Numbered from the stretch's first letter, positions 6,531 to 14,431 are shown. The stretch is DNA of 16,412 bases from an uncultured Oscillibacter sp. (GCA_902490355.1 CABUDN010000045.1:1-16412), one strand, 5' to 3'. Notes: generated from the letters alone by a model not told the origin. Numbers and translations: made by a program.

Positions 6531-7805
6531 TCAGTCGTCGCACTTCCACAGGCCCAGGGCCGGGGTGCCGACAAAGTAGATCTCCTCACCGTCGGGCAGA
6601 GTGTTCCAGCCCTCCTTGAGCGTATGGGGATCATAGCGCTTGCTGATCTCATCGTAATTGGCCCACTGATAGCCCACGGACTCAATTTCTTCCTTGCTCA
6701 TAAGCTCCGGCTTGGTGCAGTAGGTGACGGTAAAGCGGCCGTCGGTGCTGCCCTGAATCAGGTGGGCGGCGCTCATGATCTTATCCGTGCCGAAAGCGCC
6801 CTTGTTGAACAGGTCCAGCACATAGTCGCGGCCCTTGTAGCCGAACTTCCGGGTCATGGCATCCATTTCCTCGTTCTCGCCGAAGGCCCGCACACCGGGA
6901 GCCAGAATCACCAGCTCGCCGCCGTCGGCCACGATCATGCGGGTACGGTAGATGCCCTTGTTGCCCACCCAAGTGGTCTTGAGCTCCTCGGGATCCAGGT
7001 ACGTAACCACCTTCTTGGCCCGGCGCTCCACGTGGACAATGTTGAGTTCCTGGGCCAGCTCGCAGGCCTTTTCGAAGGGCACGCGGCTGTCGCCGATGTA
7101 GAGGCCGTTGAGGGACGTCACATCGTTTTCCCGGGTGGTAACCGTCTGGAGGAACACCACCGGCAGCTTGCCGTCAATGAAGTGCTGCTGGGCATAGTCA
7201 TACAGCACCCGGGCGGGGCAGTCCCGCACGCCCAGAGCCTGCTCCATACCGCAGATGGCGGAGAGCATATGGCTCTTGTTGATCATGGCGCGGCCGCCCA
7301 GACCCACAAACAGGTTCTTGGAGTAGTTGGCCATGCCCACCACCTCGTGGGGCACCACCTGGCCCACAGACAAAATCAGGTCAAAGCCGCCGTCCACCAG
7401 CAGGTGGTTGACTTCCACCTCGATATCCGTGACATACAGCCCCTTGCTGATCTCAGAGACCACTTCCTGGGGCACCTTGCCCAGCACGGTGGTGTCATAC
7501 TGCCAGCGGTGAATCAGAATGTCCTCATCGGGCACCACATCACCGAAGAACTTCTGCTTTTCCTCAGGACTGACCGGCATATGGGTTCCCAGGGCAGGCA
7601 TCACCTTCACCTCGGCGCCCATGGCCTTGAGCCGGGGATAGAGGATTTTCGTAATCTCACCGGCAAAGCTGTAGCAGCGGGTATAGTCGGGAGGAACAAT
7701 CAGGACCTTCTTCAGGCCCGTATACTGCGCCAGCAGCTCATCGCACATGGAAGCGACCTTGTCCAAAGAGATGCCGGCCCGGTCGGTATAATACAGCTCT
7801 TTCAT
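6531..7805 (-). CDS. LarA-like nickel-dependent 2-hydroxyacid racemase/epimerase homologue
   Basis: The protein has 424 residues from the ATG at 7805 (AGGAG eight bases upstream), the usual LarA length. The LarA N-terminal domain (DUF2088) shows PDYTR (39-43) and GTHMP (73-77). H153, K163 and H179 have the same 10- and 16-residue spacing as H174, K184 and H200 of L. plantarum LarA, as I recall them; there the lysine holds the nickel-pincer cofactor and the last histidine binds nickel. LarA relatives racemise or epimerise C2 of hydroxy acids, and one described group interconverts gluconate and mannonate. Sitting directly before mannonate dehydratase, a sugar-acid 2-epimerase that makes mannonate is the best guess. 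The cofactor enzymes LarB, LarC and LarE are not in this window and must be elsewhere for activity. Confidence 0.82.
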   Translation of the reverse strand: MKELYYTDRAGISLDKVASMCDELLAQYTGLKKVLIVPPDYTRCYSFAGEITKILYPRLKAMGAEVKVMPALGTHMPVSPEEKQKFFGDVVPDEDILIHRWQYDTTVLGKVPQEVVSEISKGLYVTDIEVEVNHLLVDGGFDLILSVGQVVPHEVVGMANYSKNLFVGLGGRAMINKSHMLSAICGMEQALGVRDCPARVLYDYAQQHFIDGKLPVVFLQTVTTRENDVTSLNGLYIGDSRVPFEKACELAQELNIVHVERRAKKVVTYLDPEELKTTWVGNKGIYRTRMIVADGGELVILAPGVRAFGENEEMDAMTRKFGYKGRDYVLDLFNKGAFGTDKIMSAAHLIQGSTDGRFTVTYCTKPELMSKEEIESVGYQWANYDEISKRYDPHTLKEGWNTLPDGEEIYFVGTPALGLWKCDD

Positions 7806-7872
7806 GTTTGCTACTCCTATTCGCGTCTTGTGGTATGACGGGCCCGCCCGCAAAAAGCTCCGGACCCACGGC

Positions 7873-7900
7873 GCGGCCTGCCCCCCAGGGGACAGGCCGC
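7873..7900 (-). promoter_or_regulatory. Stable intercistronic hairpin before the larA-like gene
   Basis: GCGGCCTG (7873-7880) pairs with CAGGCCGC (7893-7900), extended by an inner CCCC/GGGG stem with one bulged A. It sits in the 116-base gap between the dehydrogenase stop and the larA-like start, the largest gap in the operon. No T-run follows directly, so mRNA processing or stabilisation is more likely than termination. Confidence 0.55.
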
Positions 7901-7921
7901 AGCATAAGGCAGTTGCCGGAA

Positions 7922-8950
7922 TCAGTCGGCAACCTTCACGATTACCTTGATGTAATCGCCGGGATTCTTCTCATTGTCGATGATGGTGGCGGGAGCCTCC
8001 TCCATGGGGATGATCTTGGTGACGGTATCCATCAGCTTGACCTTGCCGCTGTGCAGCAGCTCCAGGGCCTCCTCAAACTCGCCGGCGCTGGTACGGGCGC
8101 CGCGGATGTCGATCTCCTTGCGGGTGATCATGTCGGTGGGCAGGCTGGTCTCCTGCTTGGGCCAGCCGGTGAAGGTGATGCGGCCGGCATGGCAGACCAT
8201 GTCCAGGCTCTGACGGATCAGGATGTTGGCGCCGGAGCACTCCATGACCAGCTGGGCACCCTCGCCGGTGATCTCCATGACCTTCTCCACAGCGTTGACT
8301 TCCTTGCTGTTGATGATGTACTCCACACCCATCTGCTTGGCAAAGTCCAGCCGCTCCTGCACGATGTCGATGATGATGGCGTGAGCGCCGTAAGCCTCGG
8401 CAGCCATACCGGCATACAGGCCGATGGGGCCGGCACCCAGGATGGCCACGTACTCGCCGGCCTTCAGGCCGCCGCGGTGAATGCCGTGCAGAGCAATGGT
8501 CAGAGGCTCAGCCAGAGAACCCATCTCATAGCTCATGCCCTCGGGCAGCTTGACCAGCAGATTGGCGGGGTGGCAGAAATACTCGCACATACCGCCGTCA
8601 ACATGCACGCCCAGCACCTTCAGGCTGGTGCAGCAGTTGGTCCGGCCAATGGAGCAGGCATAGCAGTGGCCGCAGTAGATATAGGGGTCCACAGCCACGC
8701 GGTCGCCCACTTTCAGGCCCTTGGGATTCTGAGCGGGATCGGAGGGAATGCTGACGATTTCACCGCTGAGCTCGTGGCCGATGACGCGGGGATAGCTGAC
8801 CAGACCGTTGGTGCCGCGGAAGGCGCCGATGTCACTGCCGCAGACGGCGGCGCAGTGAATCTTGATCAGAGCTTCTCCTTCCTTGGGCTCGGGCATCGCC
8901 TGGTCGACACAGTCAACCTTCCAGGGCTCGGCAAACTTGATGGCTTTCAT
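7922..8950 (-). CDS. Zinc-dependent sugar-acid/polyol dehydrogenase (MDR family)
   Basis: The protein has 342 residues, standard for zinc medium-chain dehydrogenases. Catalytic-zinc ligands are visible as C37 (CGSD), H59-E60 (GHE) and E148 (AEPL). The structural-zinc set is C93, C96, C99 and C107. GAGPIG at 172-177 is the NAD-binding glycine motif. It is the first gene of the operon, its ATG preceded by AAGGGGA. Relatives in such operons oxidise L-galactonate, L-gulonate or L-idonate at C5 to keto acids, or act on gluconate derivatives. Here it may bring an aldonate into the fructuronate/mannonate pool. The exact substrate cannot be read from the sequence; the LgoD/IdnD-like role is inference from context. 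Confidence 0.85.
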   Translation of the reverse strand: MKAIKFAEPWKVDCVDQAMPEPKEGEALIKIHCAAVCGSDIGAFRGTNGLVSYPRVIGHELSGEIVSIPSDPAQNPKGLKVGDRVAVDPYIYCGHCYACSIGRTNCCTSLKVLGVHVDGGMCEYFCHPANLLVKLPEGMSYEMGSLAEPLTIALHGIHRGGLKAGEYVAILGAGPIGLYAGMAAEAYGAHAIIIDIVQERLDFAKQMGVEYIINSKEVNAVEKVMEITGEGAQLVMECSGANILIRQSLDMVCHAGRITFTGWPKQETSLPTDMITRKEIDIRGARTSAGEFEEALELLHSGKVKLMDTVTKIIPMEEAPATIIDNEKNPGDYIKVIVKVAD

Positions 8951-8976
8951 AATGATTTCCCCTTTTCTTCAATGTC

Positions 8977-8998
8977 GTTCCGTGCCGTCCAGCGGAAC
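8977..8998 (-). promoter_or_regulatory. Leader hairpin of the sugar-acid operon
   Basis: GTTCCG (8977-8982) pairs with CGGAAC (8993-8998) around a 10-base loop. It lies between the predicted start of transcription (about 9031) and the dehydrogenase start codon, in the untranslated leader. Function unknown. Confidence 0.35.
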
Positions 8999-9012
8999 CC
9001 AAAATTCGTTCC

Positions 9013-9029
9013 AAGACGTCGCACGTCTT
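9013..9029. promoter_or_regulatory. Perfect 17-bp dyad, candidate operator of the sugar-acid operon
   Basis: AAGACGT (9013-9019), CGC, ACGTCTT (9023-9029) is a perfect inverted repeat. Relative to the minus-strand TATAAT at 9043-9038, it falls just downstream of the expected transcription start (about 9031). That is a normal position for a repressor site. The divergently encoded GntR/FCD protein is the obvious candidate to bind it (inference). Confidence 0.6.
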
Positions 9030-9037
9030 ATGTCTCC

Positions 9038-9066
9038 ATTATAAGCGTGGGGCACCCAAAAAACCA
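9038..9066 (-). promoter_or_regulatory. Promoter of the sugar-acid operon
   Basis: On the minus strand a perfect -10 box TATAAT occupies 9043-9038. At a 17-base spacing the -35 position reads TGGTTT (9066-9061), a poor match to TTGACA, so an activator may be required. It is the only good -10 between the dehydrogenase gene and gntR on this strand. Confidence 0.55.
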
Positions 9067-9098
9067 GACATATTAATTACCAAATGTTGCGAAAAAAA

Positions 9099-9108
9099 AC
9101 TGTACAGT
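9099..9108. promoter_or_regulatory. 10-bp palindrome upstream of the operon promoter
   Basis: ACTGTACAGT is a perfect palindrome about 35-45 bases upstream of the minus-strand -35 position, next to an A8 run. Its location would suit an activator or a second regulator site, but a 10-bp palindrome can also arise by chance. Confidence 0.3.
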
Positions 9109-9151
9109 ATTCCGAATCCGCTGAATGCCAATCGTTTTCGTCGTTAAGAGA

Positions 9152-9169
9152 ATGTCAATCCCTTGACAT
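9152..9169. promoter_or_regulatory. 18-bp dyad overlapping the gntR -35 box, candidate autoregulatory operator
   Basis: ATGTCAA (9152-9158), TCCC, TTGACAT (9163-9169) is a perfect 7+7 inverted repeat. Its right arm contains the TTGACA -35 box of the gntR promoter, so a protein bound here would block that promoter. The half-site core ATGTC recurs through the intergenic region. Autorepression by the GntR/FCD protein is the simplest reading. Confidence 0.65.
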
Positions 9170-9192
9170 GACCCCGGAAGATCGAGTATATA
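9163..9192 (+). promoter_or_regulatory. Promoter of the gntR-family regulator
   Basis: TTGACA at 9163-9168 with TATATA at 9187-9192 (18-base spacing). Transcription would begin near 9199, leaving a leader of about 80 bases before the ATG at 9279. Confidence 0.65.
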
Positions 9193-9232
9193 TTAGACAT
9201 AAAGAAGTCATACAGCGCACGTTGGATGTCCT

Positions 9233-9261
9233 ACGCTATGGCCTGTCCATGACATAGGCGT
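9233..9261 (+). promoter_or_regulatory. Inverted repeat in the gntR leader
   Basis: ACGCTATG (9233-9240) pairs with CATAGGCGT (9253-9261) with one bulged G. A smaller dyad, TGTC-CAT-GACA, lies at 9244-9254. It may be an RNA hairpin in the leader or a further regulator site. Confidence 0.4.
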
Positions 9262-9278
9262 CAGGGCGGGAGGGCATC

Positions 9279-10031
9279 ATGTCAGATTCCATTTTTGAAA
9301 CGGTAAAAGATAAAGAGAGCCCGCTGGCAGAACAGGCGGCGGAGCAGATCAGCCAGCTGATCATTGACCGCCAGCTGACCAACGGGGAAAAATTGCCCAA
9401 CGAGTTCGAGCTGGCCGAGCAGCTTAATGTAGGCCGTGGTACCGTGCGGGAGGCCGTGAAGCTGCTGGTCGCCCGGAATGTACTGGAAATTCGCCGGGGC
9501 CGCGGTACCTTTGTGGCCCATCAGACGGGTGTGGTGCACGATCCTCTGGGGTTTGCCTATATGCCCGATCAGCTGCGTCTGGCCCATGAACTGCTGGATA
9601 TCCGTCTCAATGTGGAGCCCTGGGTTGCCTCCCTGGCCGCCCAGCAGGCTACCGACGAGGATGTCGCGGAGCTGCGGGAGCTTTGTGCGGAAGTGGAGAC
9701 CCTGATCCATGCCGGTGAAAACCATCTCCGGCGCGACGAAGCCCTGCATGTGCGCATTGCCCGCTGCACCCAGAACCGTGTCGTATGCAAGCTGCTGCCG
9801 GTCATTACCTATTCCGTACAGCTCTTTGGAAAACTCAACGACCAGAGAATCTACCAGGAAACCATTGAGACACACCGCCAGGTGGTGGATGCCATTGCCG
9901 CCCATGACCCGAATGCCGCCCGGGAGTGCATGTATCGCCATCTCTCCGGCAACCTGGCCTCCATTACCGAGCAGGAACAGCTTCAGATGAAGGAGAAAAA
10001 AACGCGCCGTCCCGCAAAAGCAAAACTGTAA
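9279..10031 (+). CDS. GntR-family (FadR/FCD) transcriptional regulator of the sugar-acid operon
   Basis: The protein has 250 residues. The N-terminal winged helix-turn-helix (about 15-80) has LPNEFELAEQLNVGRGTVREAV followed by the wing RRGRGTF at 72-78. The C-terminal FCD domain (about 100-232) keeps the expected acid and three histidines for a metal-binding effector pocket: D107, H157, H199 and H221. The last residues are very basic (KEKKTRRPAKAK), perhaps extra DNA contact. FCD regulators of the UxuR/ExuR/DgoR type respond to sugar acids and usually repress. It is transcribed divergently from the dehydrogenase-larA-uxuA-uxuB operon, so it most likely controls that operon, with mannonate or fructuronate as plausible inducers. 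The start has GGGAGGG just upstream. Confidence 0.9.
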   Translation: MSDSIFETVKDKESPLAEQAAEQISQLIIDRQLTNGEKLPNEFELAEQLNVGRGTVREAVKLLVARNVLEIRRGRGTFVAHQTGVVHDPLGFAYMPDQLRLAHELLDIRLNVEPWVASLAAQQATDEDVAELRELCAEVETLIHAGENHLRRDEALHVRIARCTQNRVVCKLLPVITYSVQLFGKLNDQRIYQETIETHRQVVDAIAAHDPNAARECMYRHLSGNLASITEQEQLQMKEKKTRRPAKAKL

Positions 10032-10089
10032 TCTGCCGCTCTTCCCGCAAAGGGTGAACGTTCTTATGTCGGTCCCGTTTGTATACAGC

Positions 10090-10126
10090 AAGGTCCCGCC
10101 TTCCAAAAAGAAGGCGGGACCTTTTT
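10090..10126 (+). terminator. Terminator of the gntR gene
   Basis: AAGGTCCCGCCTTC (10090-10103) and its exact reverse complement (10110-10123) form a 14-bp stem around CAAAAA, ending in a T-run. It separates gntR from the convergent RND gene. On the minus strand the stem is followed by TTGCTGT, so it is a weaker terminator for the efflux operon. Confidence 0.92.
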
Positions 10127-10130
10127 CTGA

Positions 10131-13100
10131 TCAGCTCTCTATGAGCTGCTTTTCCGATTTGCGCTTATTTTTGCGAAAAACATGGCTGAGATTGTCGATA
10201 ACGGAATAGTAAACCGGAGTGAACAGCAGCGTCACCACCGTGGAGATGATCATACCGCTCATCATGGTCACACCCATGTCGCTCATCATCTCGTTGCTGT
10301 CCCCCAGTCCCAGTGCCATGGGAACCATGGCCAGGATGGTGGTCAGCGTCGTCATCATGACCGGCCGCACACGCAGGGGACATGCCCGCAGGATGGCCTC
10401 CTCCCGGCTCTCCCCCGCCTCCCGGCGGATTCGGATGTAATCCACCAGAATAATGGAGCTGTTGACCACGGTGCCCGCCAACATAATCAGAGCCACCAGG
10501 GAAATCATGGACAGATCCCGGCCCGTCAGCGGCAGGGCAAACAGCGCTCCGGTGAAGGCCACCGGCAGAATCATCATGATAATCACCGGCATCAGGAAGG
10601 ACTCAAACTGGGCAGCCAGCACAAAGTATACCAGGCCCAGTGCCACCACCAGCGCCAGCAGCAGATCGCCGAAGCTGTCCATCATGTCCTCATAGGCGCC
10701 TGCCGTCTGTGCGGTATACCCTTCCGGAAGCGGATACTGGTCCAGCAGCGCATTGATTCGCTCCGTCATGGCGGCGGTATTGCCGCTGATGGTGTCGCCG
10801 CTGATGGTCACCTGCCGGGACTGGTTGACTCTCTGGATGCTCTGCGGCGCCTGGATCACTTCCACCTGCGCCACAGCGGACAGAGGTACATAGCCGCCCA
10901 TAGCCGTGGATACCGGCATGGAGCGCAGGGCATCCAGGCTCTCTGCCGCCGTGCCGTCGCCCATCACCACCACATCCAGTTCCTCATTGTTGATGGTCAC
11001 CGTGGTGGCGGTAGCGCCGCTGAGCTCATTCCGCACCGCAGCGCCTACCGCAGCGGCCGTGAGACCATACTGGGCAGCCGCTTCCCGGTTCATGGTCACC
11101 TCTACCTGCGGGACCTGTTCGGCCACCGTGCTGGTAACATCCACCGCGTCCTCCAGCGCGGCAATCTGCCGCGTCAGATCCTCGGCAATGGCGGTCAGCG
11201 TCTCATAATCATCGCCGGTAAGCTCCACACTGATATCGCTGCCCGACATGGATGCGCTCATGTCCGAAGCGTTGACCGTGATTTCACAGCCTGCAATATC
11301 CCGCAGCTGTTCCCGCAGGTCATCGGCAACCTCCGAGGAGGTGCGGGAGCGCTGACTGCGATCCACCAGAGTCAATCCCATGGTGGTGGAATTTCCGGAA
11401 GACATCATGCCGGACCCGCCGCTCTGTGCCATATAGTAAAAGCTCTCCAGCTCCGGAACATCCTCCTGCACCACCGCGGCCACCTGATCGGCAATGGCCG
11501 TGGACTCCTCCAGGCTGGACCCGATGGGCATTCCGATGGTCACCGATACCTGGCCCTGATCCATTTCCGGAATCAGCACCATGTTGGTGGTAAGGCAGCT
11601 GACCGCAAACAGAGCCACCAGGCCTACCGACACCAGCATGCCCACCTTGAGATGGCGGGTAAAGTACTCCAGCAGATGGAGGTATTTCTCATACAGCCAG
11701 TGAATCCAGCCGCTGATCTTGGCCGCCGCGCCGGAGGGCTTTTTCTCCGCCCGGCGCAAAGCATCCTGACGGACCTTTTCCTCATCCAGCATCATGTAGC
11801 ACAGCAGAGGCACCAGCGTCAGTGCAATGGCCAAAGAGCCCAGGATCAAAAAGGCAATGGTCAGGCAGAAGTCCTTGAACATCATGCCTGCGATACCACC
11901 GGAAAGTCCCAGGGGCAAAAACACTGCTACCGTAGTCAGCGTAGACGCCATGACGGAAGAGGTCACTTCCTTGGTTCCTTCCACGCATGCGCTCATGCGG
12001 TCGTGTCCCTCCGAAGCAAAGCGGTAGATATTCTCCAGCACTACAATGGAGTTATCCACAATCATGCCTACGCCCATGGCAATGCCGCCCAGGCTCATCA
12101 TGTTCAGCGTCAGATCAAACACATTCATCAGCACGAACACGGCCAGAATACACACCGGCATGGAGATGGCGATGGTCATGGTCGCGCCCCAGCGCCGCAG
12201 GAACAAAAATACCACCACTGCCGCCAGAACGACACCCAGCAGAATGTTCTGCAGGGCCGATTCTACAGACAGGTCAATGTATTCCGAAGCCAGATACGGG
12301 AAGCTGTAATGGAGGCTGGAGTTCTCCTGGGCCAGCTCTTCCATGCGTGCCTCCACCGCATCCGCCGCCGCTTTTTCGTTGGTTCCGGATTGCTTGGATA
12401 CCTGCAGCAGCACGCAGTCTCCGCCATCCATCCGGGCCACAGTGTCGGCATCTGCCGTCTCCAGAGCCACCTGCGCCACTTCCCCCAGCCGGACGGTTCC
12501 GCCGGTGGGCAGGGGCAGCAGCATGTTGGCCACATCCTCCACAGACTGGAATTTGGCATCGGTACTGACGGTCAGGGTTTTGGACCCGCTGTACATGTCG
12601 CCGCCGGGATAAAGCAGGTTCTCCGCCGCCAGGATCTGGGAGATATAGCTGTTGGACAGGCCGTAGCCTGCGGCCCGGGCCGTATCAATCCGCACATTGA
12701 TCTGCTGCTCCACACCGCCGTAAATATCCACAGAGGCTACACCGTCAATGCGTTCCAAAGCGGGTGCCACCACGTTTTCCGCCAGGGACTGGAGCTGGGA
12801 AAGATCGTCCCCCGTCAGGGCAATCATGGCCGTAGGCATCAGGTCGCTGATATTCAGATTCACAATGACCGGCTTGGTCGCGCCATCCGGCAGGGAGAGC
12901 ATGTCAAACTGCTCGCGCAGCTTGGTGGCCGCAATGTCCAGGTCCGTGCCGTCCACATAGGTAATCTGCAGCTGGCTGACACTGTCCGAGGAGGTGGAAG
13001 ACACCTCATCCACACCGGGAACCGACAGTACCGCCGTCTCCAGCGGACGGCTGACCAGCTCTTCAATATCACCGGGAGTGGCGCCGCTATAGTAGCACAC

Positions 13101-13241
13101 CACCACGGCCATGGGCGCCTCCATATCCGGCAGCAGAGACATTTGCAGCTGCGTGGTGAACACGGCGCCGAAAATCACAATCATAATGACTGCCAGAAGG
13201 GTGGAAACCTTGTGCCGGATGCAGAATTTTGCCGTACTCAT
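10131..13241 (-). CDS. RND-family efflux pump permease (AcrB/HAE1-like)
   Basis: The protein has 1036 residues, full length for an ACR_tran permease. A first membrane helix (about 12-31) is followed by the large extracytoplasmic loop, a helix bundle from about 330, a second large loop and a final helix bundle. The TM4 proton-relay motif reads GMIVDNSIVVLENI with D396; the second acid of the AcrB DD pair is N397, common in HAE1-type pumps. The TM10 equivalent reads VNSSIILVDYIR. It exports drugs, bile acids or lipophilic compounds using the proton gradient; the substrate is unknown. The start lies 6 bases after the adaptor stop, so they are co-transcribed. It is last in a tetR-TolC-like-adaptor-pump operon. 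Confidence 0.95.
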   Translation of the reverse strand: MSTAKFCIRHKVSTLLAVIMIVIFGAVFTTQLQMSLLPDMEAPMAVVVCYYSGATPGDIEELVSRPLETAVLSVPGVDEVSSTSSDSVSQLQITYVDGTDLDIAATKLREQFDMLSLPDGATKPVIVNLNISDLMPTAMIALTGDDLSQLQSLAENVVAPALERIDGVASVDIYGGVEQQINVRIDTARAAGYGLSNSYISQILAAENLLYPGGDMYSGSKTLTVSTDAKFQSVEDVANMLLPLPTGGTVRLGEVAQVALETADADTVARMDGGDCVLLQVSKQSGTNEKAAADAVEARMEELAQENSSLHYSFPYLASEYIDLSVESALQNILLGVVLAAVVVFLFLRRWGATMTIAISMPVCILAVFVLMNVFDLTLNMMSLGGIAMGVGMIVDNSIVVLENIYRFASEGHDRMSACVEGTKEVTSSVMASTLTTVAVFLPLGLSGGIAGMMFKDFCLTIAFLILGSLAIALTLVPLLCYMMLDEEKVRQDALRRAEKKPSGAAAKISGWIHWLYEKYLHLLEYFTRHLKVGMLVSVGLVALFAVSCLTTNMVLIPEMDQGQVSVTIGMPIGSSLEESTAIADQVAAVVQEDVPELESFYYMAQSGGSGMMSSGNSTTMGLTLVDRSQRSRTSSEVADDLREQLRDIAGCEITVNASDMSASMSGSDISVELTGDDYETLTAIAEDLTRQIAALEDAVDVTSTVAEQVPQVEVTMNREAAAQYGLTAAAVGAAVRNELSGATATTVTINNEELDVVVMGDGTAAESLDALRSMPVSTAMGGYVPLSAVAQVEVIQAPQSIQRVNQSRQVTISGDTISGNTAAMTERINALLDQYPLPEGYTAQTAGAYEDMMDSFGDLLLALVVALGLVYFVLAAQFESFLMPVIIMMILPVAFTGALFALPLTGRDLSMISLVALIMLAGTVVNSSIILVDYIRIRREAGESREEAILRACPLRVRPVMMTTLTTILAMVPMALGLGDSNEMMSDMGVTMMSGMIISTVVTLLFTPVYYSVIDNLSHVFRKNKRKSEKQLIES

Positions 13242-13247
13242 CCGCCC

Positions 13248-14414
13248 TTACGCCTCCCCGCTGACGATCCGGACGGGGTCGCCGTCGGAGAGGTAGGTCT
13301 GTCCCACAGTCACCAGCTGCTCTCCTTCCGTCAAGCCGGAGGTAATCTCCGTGACGCCGTTTCCGGTCAGTCCTGTCGTCACCTCCGTATACCGGGCGGT
13401 ATCCTCCTCGACCACATAGACATACTGGGTCTGCCCGTTGGTGAGGATCGCCTCCGTGGGAATGACCAGCGCGTTCTCGGAGACATCCGTGCGGAAGGTC
13501 ACGTCGGCAAACATGCCGGAGAGGAGGCCCTCCACTTCCGCCGGTACCGAGAGCGTAACCGTATAGAGCTTGGTCTGCTGGTTGGCCGCCCGCTCCACCG
13601 AGCGGATGGTACCGGTAAAGGAAACTCCCGCAGCGGAAACGGAAACCTCCGCCTCATCCCCCGCGGCCAGCTTGGGCACCAGAGTCTCCGCCACGGAGAC
13701 CTCCACCTTCATCTGATCCGCACCGTCAATCACCGCCACCGGCATGGCGGTGGAAACAAAGGCGTTCTCCACTGCGTTCATGGTCACCAGCGTTCCCGTC
13801 ATGGGGGCGATCACATTGCCTTGGGCATCCACGTTTTCCAGAGCCGTGGAAACCTGCTCCAGGCTGGATTTGGCACTCTGCACGCCTGCCTCCAGCTGAG
13901 CCAGGGTGGAATTGCGGGTGGCCTGGGCCGAGGAGAGCTGCAGCTGGGCCTGGTCAATCTCCAGCTGCGAGGCCGCGCCGATTTCATAGAGGGCTTTCAG
14001 GTCTTCCAGCGTCTTGCTGTACAGGCTGACCTGAGAATCCAGCACGGTCTTTTGATCCTGATAGCTCTGCACCGCAGCGTCATAGCTAATCTGGGCCGCA
14101 TTCCGGGACGCCAGGGCACTGCCCAAATCCAGCGTGCACAGCACGTCCCCGGCCTGGACCATATCGCCGGCCTGGGCATAGACCTCCGTGCATTTGGCGG
14201 AGGTCGCCACCATAATGGTCTCCTCATTTTCCGCAACAATCTTTCCGGAGACGCGGTTTTCCGCAGAAATGGTATCGGCGTTCACCGTCTCCACCTGAAC
14301 CGCTGTTCCAGCGCTTTCAGGCTCCTCCTGCGCCGGAGTCTGGCTGCCGCAGCCTGCCAGGGACACCATCATCCCGGCAGCGAGCAGCCAGGACGTCATT
14401 CTTTTATGATTCAT
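13248..14414 (-). CDS. RND periplasmic-adaptor-type lipoprotein (HlyD/MFP family)
   Basis: The protein has 388 residues from the ATG at 14414, chosen because GGAGGA lies just upstream and a lipoprotein signal follows (hydrophobic stretch, lipobox L19-A20-G21-C22). Mature Cys22 would be lipidated. The middle carries the barrel-sandwich/lipoyl halves around a coiled-coil hairpin (about 110-205, Q/A/S/L-rich). A beta-barrel domain follows, with the typical FADVTFRTDV...ALVIPTEAIL segment and a C-terminal membrane-proximal domain. It links the RND permease to an outer component. Spacing to the TolC-like stop is 17 bases and to the pump 6 bases. In a one-membrane cell it would sit on the outer face of the cytoplasmic membrane. 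Confidence 0.93.
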   Translation of the reverse strand: MNHKRMTSWLLAAGMMVSLAGCGSQTPAQEEPESAGTAVQVETVNADTISAENRVSGKIVAENEETIMVATSAKCTEVYAQAGDMVQAGDVLCTLDLGSALASRNAAQISYDAAVQSYQDQKTVLDSQVSLYSKTLEDLKALYEIGAASQLEIDQAQLQLSSAQATRNSTLAQLEAGVQSAKSSLEQVSTALENVDAQGNVIAPMTGTLVTMNAVENAFVSTAMPVAVIDGADQMKVEVSVAETLVPKLAAGDEAEVSVSAAGVSFTGTIRSVERAANQQTKLYTVTLSVPAEVEGLLSGMFADVTFRTDVSENALVIPTEAILTNGQTQYVYVVEEDTARYTEVTTGLTGNGVTEITSGLTEGEQLVTVGQTYLSDGDPVRIVSGEA

Positions 14415-14431
14415 AGCCGTTTGCTCCTCCA

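Noticed and set aside
6505..6549. Longer N-terminus for mannonate dehydratase
   Set aside because: The upstream start lies within the gap after the previous gene, while the ATG at 6504 has AGGAGG nine bases before it and matches the family start.
3637..6579. A 980-codon open frame on the plus strand opposite uxuB and uxuA
   Set aside because: It is antisense to two well-supported enzymes, rich in His/Gln/Gly as expected from mirrored GC-biased codons, with no domain or ribosome binding site.
6492..9076. Two long plus-strand open frames opposite the LarA-like and dehydrogenase genes
   Set aside because: They mirror genes with catalytic motifs and proper ribosome binding sites, and show the same low-information His/Gly/Leu composition.
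9126..9141. Possible CcpA cre site in the divergent promoter region
   Set aside because: The minus-strand sequence has a CGAAAACGATTGGCA core resembling cre, but the first T is lost and the right half is one base out of register.
9282..10106. A 274-codon minus-strand open frame opposite gntR
   Set aside because: The plus strand encodes a complete winged-helix/FCD regulator with a ribosome binding site and promoter; the antisense product has no family features.
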